A DNA stretch of 54,585 nt from an uncultured Eubacteriales bacterium (lineage in GTDB: Bacteria; Bacillota; Clostridia; Christensenellales; Borkfalkiaceae), in assembly GCA_900542935.1 (NCBI GenBank), contig UQPN01000017.1, forward strand, positions 1-54,585, read 5' to 3'. A program made the position numbers and the translations under genes. The notes under the pieces are model-generated. The model saw only the letters and a program-made list of their open reading frames with translations, did no database searches and was not told the DNA's origin. This document shows, in pieces, positions 51,197 to 54,585 of this stretch (positions are counted from its first letter, which is position 1; each line of letters starts with the position of its first letter).

Positions 51197-52105
51197 TTAA
51201 AATTTCACGTCCGCAAAATCGGACGGATTTTCCAGACAAATTTTCCCAAGCCGCCCTTTTCTGAAATCGTCGATCACCGCCCGCGCGCCGCGTTCGTAAT
51301 CGAATTCGCCGCCGCGCAGAATAAATCCGCGCCGCCTGCACGCCGTTTCCAGCATCTCCACGGCTTCGCGGGTGCGTTCTTCCTCGTCCGCCGTTTTGTC
51401 CGTTTCCGCATTATTCCCGCCGCAATCGATACCGTAGCGCTCCTGCAGCGCGGCGGGATAATTCGCTTTCAGTTCCTTTAAAAGCTCCAGCGCAACGTTC
51501 GCGATATCCAGAATATCGTCGTTCAGACTGCCGATATACGCAAGATGCCGCGCCAGATACTGCGTTTTGCAGGAAGGCGGCATCGTTCCGGGCGTGTCCA
51601 GCAAATCGAAATCGGCGCATTTAATCCAGCGCACGTCGCGCGTAACGCCCGCGATATCTCCCGTCTTCGCGCGTTTCGCCCCGCCCAGCAGATTCACCAC
51701 CGTGCTTTTCCCCGTGTTCGGAATTCCCACCACGGTATAACGAAAACGCCGGGTAACGCCCTTGCTTTCGGCGCGTTCCCGTTTCTCTTTCGTCAGTATC
51801 TGCAAGCGCTTTTCCAGTACGCGCCGCGAAGCGCCGTTCACGGCGGAAATTGCCACGCAGGGCTTCCCCTGCGCCTCTATCATTGCCGCGAACTTTTCGC
51901 TTTTCCCGTCCGACAAGTCGCTTTTATTCAGAACGTACAATACGGGTTTCCCCGCGAAAATCTCCGGCAGTTTCGGGTTGTACGTGGCAATCGGCGCGCG
52001 GGAATCCAGCACGCAGATCACGCCGTCGCACAGCGCGCGTTTTTCTTCCATATCGCGCATCGCCTTTTTCATATGTCCCGGAAACCATTGTATCAGCTTC
52101 GCCAT
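51197..52105 (-). CDS. rbgA: Ribosome biogenesis GTPase RbgA (YlqF)
   Basis: Needed for late assembly of the 50S subunit. 302 residues, circularly permuted GTPase: WFPGHMKKAMRDM first, G4 NKSD (60-63), then G1 GIPNTGKST (127-135), G2 near TGDIAGVTRDVRW, G3 DTPG (170-173). The ANTAR-like helical tail follows. Starts three bases after the trmD stop; the ribosomal protein L19 gene usually between them is missing. Confidence 0.96.
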   Translation of the reverse strand: MAKLIQWFPGHMKKAMRDMEEKRALCDGVICVLDSRAPIATYNPKLPEIFAGKPVLYVLNKSDLSDGKSEKFAAMIEAQGKPCVAISAVNGASRRVLEKRLQILTKEKRERAESKGVTRRFRYTVVGIPNTGKSTVVNLLGGAKRAKTGDIAGVTRDVRWIKCADFDLLDTPGTMPPSCKTQYLARHLAYIGSLNDDILDIANVALELLKELKANYPAALQERYGIDCGGNNAETDKTADEEERTREAVEMLETACRRRGFILRGGEFDYERGARAVIDDFRKGRLGKICLENPSDFADVKF

Positions 52106-52108
52106 GTG

Positions 52109-52777
52109 TTACCTCTTCAATAAATCGGGGCGTTTTTCCTTCGTGAGTTTCATCGCCTCCCGCCGCCGCCATTCGTCCACTTTCGCGTGGTCGCCCGAAG
52201 AAAGCACCTCCGGCACGCACAGCCCCTTGTATTCCTTGGGGCGGGTATACTGCGGGTATTCCAGAAGATTATCCGAAAAGCTTTCGTCCACCAGCGAAGA
52301 CGTGCTGATTACGCCGTCCACATAGCGGCACACGCAATCGCAAAGCACCATCGCCGGCAGCTCGCCGCCCGTCAGCACATAATCGCCGATAGAAATTTCC
52401 TCGTCGATAAAAAGGTCGATCACGCGCTGATCCACCCCCTCGTAATGTCCGCACAAAAGCACCAGCCTCTCGTAGGAAAGCAGCGAAAACACCTTCTGCT
52501 GCACCAGCGTTTCGCCCTTGGGCGAAAGATAAATGCGCCGCGCCTCGTGGCGGGGGTCCACCGCTTCGATGGCGCTGCCGATGGGCTGGGGCATCATCAC
52601 CATGCCCGCGCCGCCGCCAAACGGATAATCGTCGCATTTCAGATGCTTGTCCTCGGTGTAATCGCGGATGTTCACCACGTTGATTTCCACTTTTCCCTGC
52701 TTCTGCGCCCTGCCTAAAATGCTTTCGTTCAGCGCGGAAAACATTTCGGGAAACAGCGTCAAAATATCGATTCTCAT
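52109..52777 (-). CDS. trmD: tRNA (guanine37-N1)-methyltransferase
   Basis: Adds m1G37 to tRNAs and so keeps the reading frame. 222 residues, knotted SPOUT fold: MRIDILTLFPEMF, DYPFGGGAGMVMMPQPI, LLCGHYEGVDQRV, IGDYVLTGGELPAM and YTRPKEYKGLCVPEVLLSG-type end (LSSGDH here). The C-terminal helical domain is shorter than in E. coli. It follows ftsY by 20 bases. Confidence 0.97.
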   Translation of the reverse strand: MRIDILTLFPEMFSALNESILGRAQKQGKVEINVVNIRDYTEDKHLKCDDYPFGGGAGMVMMPQPIGSAIEAVDPRHEARRIYLSPKGETLVQQKVFSLLSYERLVLLCGHYEGVDQRVIDLFIDEEISIGDYVLTGGELPAMVLCDCVCRYVDGVISTSSLVDESFSDNLLEYPQYTRPKEYKGLCVPEVLSSGDHAKVDEWRRREAMKLTKEKRPDLLKR

Positions 52778-52797
52778 AGCCGTTTTTCCTTAAAATC

Positions 52798-53700
52798 TTA
52801 CAAAATCGCGTCCACGAACGCCGCCGAATCGAATTTTTCCAGATCTCCGATTTTTTCGCCCACGCCCGCGTACAGTACCGGCAACGAAAGTTCGTCCGCC
52901 AGCGAGAACACAAATCCGCCTTTCGCCGTTCCGTCCAGCTTTGTGATGATCAGCCCGTCCAAGCCCACGGCGTCGTCGAACGTTTTCGCCTGAGAAAGCG
53001 CGTTCTGCCCCGTCGTAGCGTCCAGAACCAGCAGTTTCAGAAAATCCGCGTCCGGATATTCGCGTTCCACCACGCGGCTCATTTTTTCAAGTTCTTTCAT
53101 CAGATTGTCTTTCACGTGCAATCTGCCCGCGGTATCGATAATCAGAACGTCCGTTTTCTTCGCTTTCGCGCTGGACGCCGCGTCAAACACCACCGCGGAA
53201 GGGTCGCTACCCTCTTCATGCCGCACGATGCGCACTTTCGCGCGGTCCGCCCACACGGAAAGCTGTTCCGCCGCCGCCGCGCGGAAGGTATCCGCCGCCG
53301 ACAGCATCACCTTTTTACCCTCATTGACATAGCGGGCCGCCAGCTTGCCGATCGAGGTCGTCTTGCCGACACCGTTGACGCCGATTACCAGAATGACCGC
53401 CGGCTTGCCGTCCGTATTCAGCGGCTGGTTGTCGAGCATGTTGTCGGTCAGCACCTCGCGGAGCAGGTCGCGCAGCTCGTCCGCCGTGGTGGTCTTGCGC
53501 AGCTTGGCGCGCTTTTCGACCTCAGCGACGATTTTCGCCGCCGTGGATGCACCGACGTCCGACAGGATGAGTGCTTCTTCCAGTTCCTCGAGCAGATCAT
53601 CATCCACCTTGACAAATGCCGCGAACACGCTGTCCAACGAGTGGTTCACCGCATCCGATGTTTTCTTTAAGCCCTGCTTAATTTTATCAAAAAATTCCAT
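52798..53700 (-). CDS. ftsY: Signal recognition particle receptor FtsY (probable in-frame chimera)
   Basis: SRP receptor GTPase that delivers nascent membrane proteins to the translocon. 300 residues: N domain with EELEEALILSDVG, G1 GVNGVGKTT (107-115), AADTFRAAAAEQL, DTAGRL, TKLDGTAKGG and GVGEKIGDLEKFD. The protein is complete, but codon use changes near 53300-53345 (residues about 120-135). The C-terminal half reads like the core genes; the N-terminal half uses CTG/GTC/CAG-rich codons like smc. AGGAG is six bases before ATG. Confidence 0.93.
   Translation of the reverse strand: MEFFDKIKQGLKKTSDAVNHSLDSVFAAFVKVDDDLLEELEEALILSDVGASTAAKIVAEVEKRAKLRKTTTADELRDLLREVLTDNMLDNQPLNTDGKPAVILVIGVNGVGKTTSIGKLAARYVNEGKKVMLSAADTFRAAAAEQLSVWADRAKVRIVRHEEGSDPSAVVFDAASSAKAKKTDVLIIDTAGRLHVKDNLMKELEKMSRVVEREYPDADFLKLLVLDATTGQNALSQAKTFDDAVGLDGLIITKLDGTAKGGFVFSLADELSLPVLYAGVGEKIGDLEKFDSAAFVDAIL
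53290..53345. other. Probable chimeric junction inside ftsY
   Basis: Codon style changes within the conserved G1-to-AADTFR segment while the frame is kept. Such shared sequence is a common place for assemblers to cross between genomes. The exact base cannot be fixed by eye. Confidence 0.6.
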
Positions 53701-53740
53701 GCTTATCTCCTTATATTTCTTGCAAATCAGGAATCAGTAA

Positions 53741-53944
53741 TTATTTACCGTAGTAGTTGATACGCCAGTTCTCCCAGTCTGTGCGGTCAATCCGCTCACC
53801 CCAGAGAACATAGCCGCGCGCATGTCCCCAGTGCCGAAACTCGACCGGATGCCGTGCCGCATAGCCGTCTGTCGTAAGAGAGCCGTTCGGCAATCGTCTT
53901 TCCACATCCAGCCGGTACGGATATTTTTCGCTTCGCATATCCAT
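53741..53944 (-). CDS. Small hypothetical protein between smc and ftsY
   Basis: 67 residues, family unknown. YPYRLDVERRLPNGSLTTDGYAARHPVEFRHWGHARGYVLWG has the look of a soluble aromatic-rich protein. GGAG is ten bases before ATG. An overlapping longer frame (53973) is less protein-like. It belongs to the right-hand foreign segment. AATTCTCCATTTTCCATT-type near-repeats (about 53949-53982) separate it from smc. Confidence 0.45.
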   Translation of the reverse strand: MDMRSEKYPYRLDVERRLPNGSLTTDGYAARHPVEFRHWGHARGYVLWGERIDRTDWENWRINYYGK

Positions 53945-53980
53945 TGCCGCAATTCTCCATTTTCCATTCTCAATTTTCCA

Positions 53981-54585
53981 TTACTTAATGGTATTTTTGA
54001 GCCGTTTTTCCGCCTCAGCCAGATTGAGCATCAGCATTTTGGAAACGCCCTGCTCCTGCATGGTCACGCCGTAGAGCATATCTGCTTCTTCCATTGTACC
54101 ACGTCTGTGGGTAATTACAATAAATTGTGTCGAATCTGTCAGGCGGCGAATGTATTTTGCAAACCGCTGCACGTTTACATCATCGAGCGCGGCTTCGATC
54201 TCATCAAGCACGCAAAACGGCGTAGGCCGCAGCTTGAGGATCGCAAAGTACAGCGCAATGGCGACAAACGCCTTTTCACCGCCAGAGAGCAGCGTAATCG
54301 TGTTAACCGCCTTGCCCGGCGGAGACACGCGGATGTCGATACCGCAGTTCAGGATATCCGAGGTATCGGCAAGCTGCAGTTCGGCATGTCCGCCGCCGAA
54401 GATCTCGCGGAAGGTATCGCGGAAGTACACATTCAGCTTGGCGAACTCGGACGCGAAAATCTCCTTCATGCTGACGGTCAGCTGCTCGATGACCTTGCGC
54501 AGATCGCCACTGTATTGCTGCGCCTCATGGATGATGCCCACGAATTCAGCGATGGCCTTGCGCGTGTTCGGGCGGATGCCCTCAT
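53981..54585 (-). CDS. smc: Chromosome partition protein SMC, C-terminal fragment
   Basis: ATPase head end of the condensin subunit. The frame is open to the window edge (NTRKAIAEFVGIIHEAQQYSGDL), so about 200 residues are seen. MKEIFASEFAKLNVYFRDTFREIFGGG ends the coil; TLLSGGEKAFVAIALYFAIL is the ABC signature; PFCVLDEIEAALDD is Walker B with the catalytic Glu; FIVITHRRGTME is the H loop. smc upstream of ftsY is normal in Bacillota. Codon use differs from the core and looks Oscillospiraceae-like. Confidence 0.95.
   Translation of the reverse strand, partial: EGIRPNTRKAIAEFVGIIHEAQQYSGDLRKVIEQLTVSMKEIFASEFAKLNVYFRDTFREIFGGGHAELQLADTSDILNCGIDIRVSPPGKAVNTITLLSGGEKAFVAIALYFAILKLRPTPFCVLDEIEAALDDVNVQRFAKYIRRLTDSTQFIVITHRRGTMEEADMLYGVTMQEQGVSKMLMLNLAEAEKRLKNTIK

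Noticed and set aside
53301..54585. Horizontal transfer of smc-ftsY into this genome
   Set aside because: A join inside a conserved essential gene, in frame, at a contig end is much better explained by misassembly.
1..54585. tRNA, rRNA, prophage or transposon genes
   Set aside because: No tRNA-like arms, rRNA segments, integrases, transposases or phage structural proteins were seen on either strand by reading.

Overview
The window looks like a stretch of chromosome from an uncultured gut-type Bacillota (Clostridia), with a piece of other DNA joined at each end. The core, about 2.09 to 53.3 kb, has one style throughout. Promoters repeatedly match TTGACA-17-TATAAT, and many genes have GGAGG-type ribosome binding sites. 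Codon use is rich in GCG/CGC/GCC alongside A-rich stretches. Gene orders are Clostridia-like: prs-pth-mfd-foldase, nadD/yqeK-rsfS, galK-galT and trmD-rbgA-rnhB-yraN. I read it as a Christensenellales-like or related lineage, but that placement is only an inference. No rRNA, tRNA, CRISPR array, phage or transposase gene was seen.

The left end (1-2088) is an internal fragment of a proteobacterial, probably Burkholderiales-type, dnaE. It stops abruptly inside its OB domain and runs out of frame into a MATE transporter that lacks its first residues. The right end (from about 53.3 kb) has different codon use. It carries the C-terminus of smc, a small ORF and the N-terminal half of ftsY, joined in frame inside the ftsY G domain to the core organism's C-terminal half. 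Both junctions look like assembly chimeras, so synteny should not be read across them.

Layout of the core: MATE transporter; 48-aa YjzC-like gene; a minus-strand block prs, pth, mfd and a PrsA-like foldase lipoprotein; tadA and an M14 peptidase; rlmH and a CPBP protease. Then comes a plus-strand set: MFS transporter, AraC regulator, oxidoreductase, TIM-barrel isomerase, second oxidoreductase, MATE, TrmO. These are followed by an SGNH hydrolase, a Na/Pi cotransporter with a PhoU domain, an aldose epimerase and a FAD oxidoreductase with a Cys cluster. A three-gene operon (GT8 glycosyltransferase, PlsC-like acyltransferase, CrtO-like acyltransferase) comes next, then a DeoC-fold pseudoenzyme with CwlD amidase. 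The nadD-yqeK fusion with rsfS, a hypothetical membrane protein, NAD(P)HX dehydratase, BirA, RecX and a phosphoribosyltransferase follow. The last part has glpK, galT/galK, DUF1653, a VTT membrane protein, a cold-shock protein, a divergent GH127/AraC pair, yraN, rnhB, rbgA and trmD.

Sugar handling recurs: galK-galT, aldose epimerase, GH127 with AraC, oxidoreductase/isomerase operon, glpK. This suggests a fermenter of plant or host glycans. Intergenic DNA holds two sets of repeats and several operator-like palindromes. At least two genes, and perhaps four, have a -10 box so close to ATG that the mRNA would be leaderless or nearly so. The most promising candidates for undescribed biology are the GT8-PlsC-CrtO operon and the DeoC-like pseudoenzyme next to CwlD.
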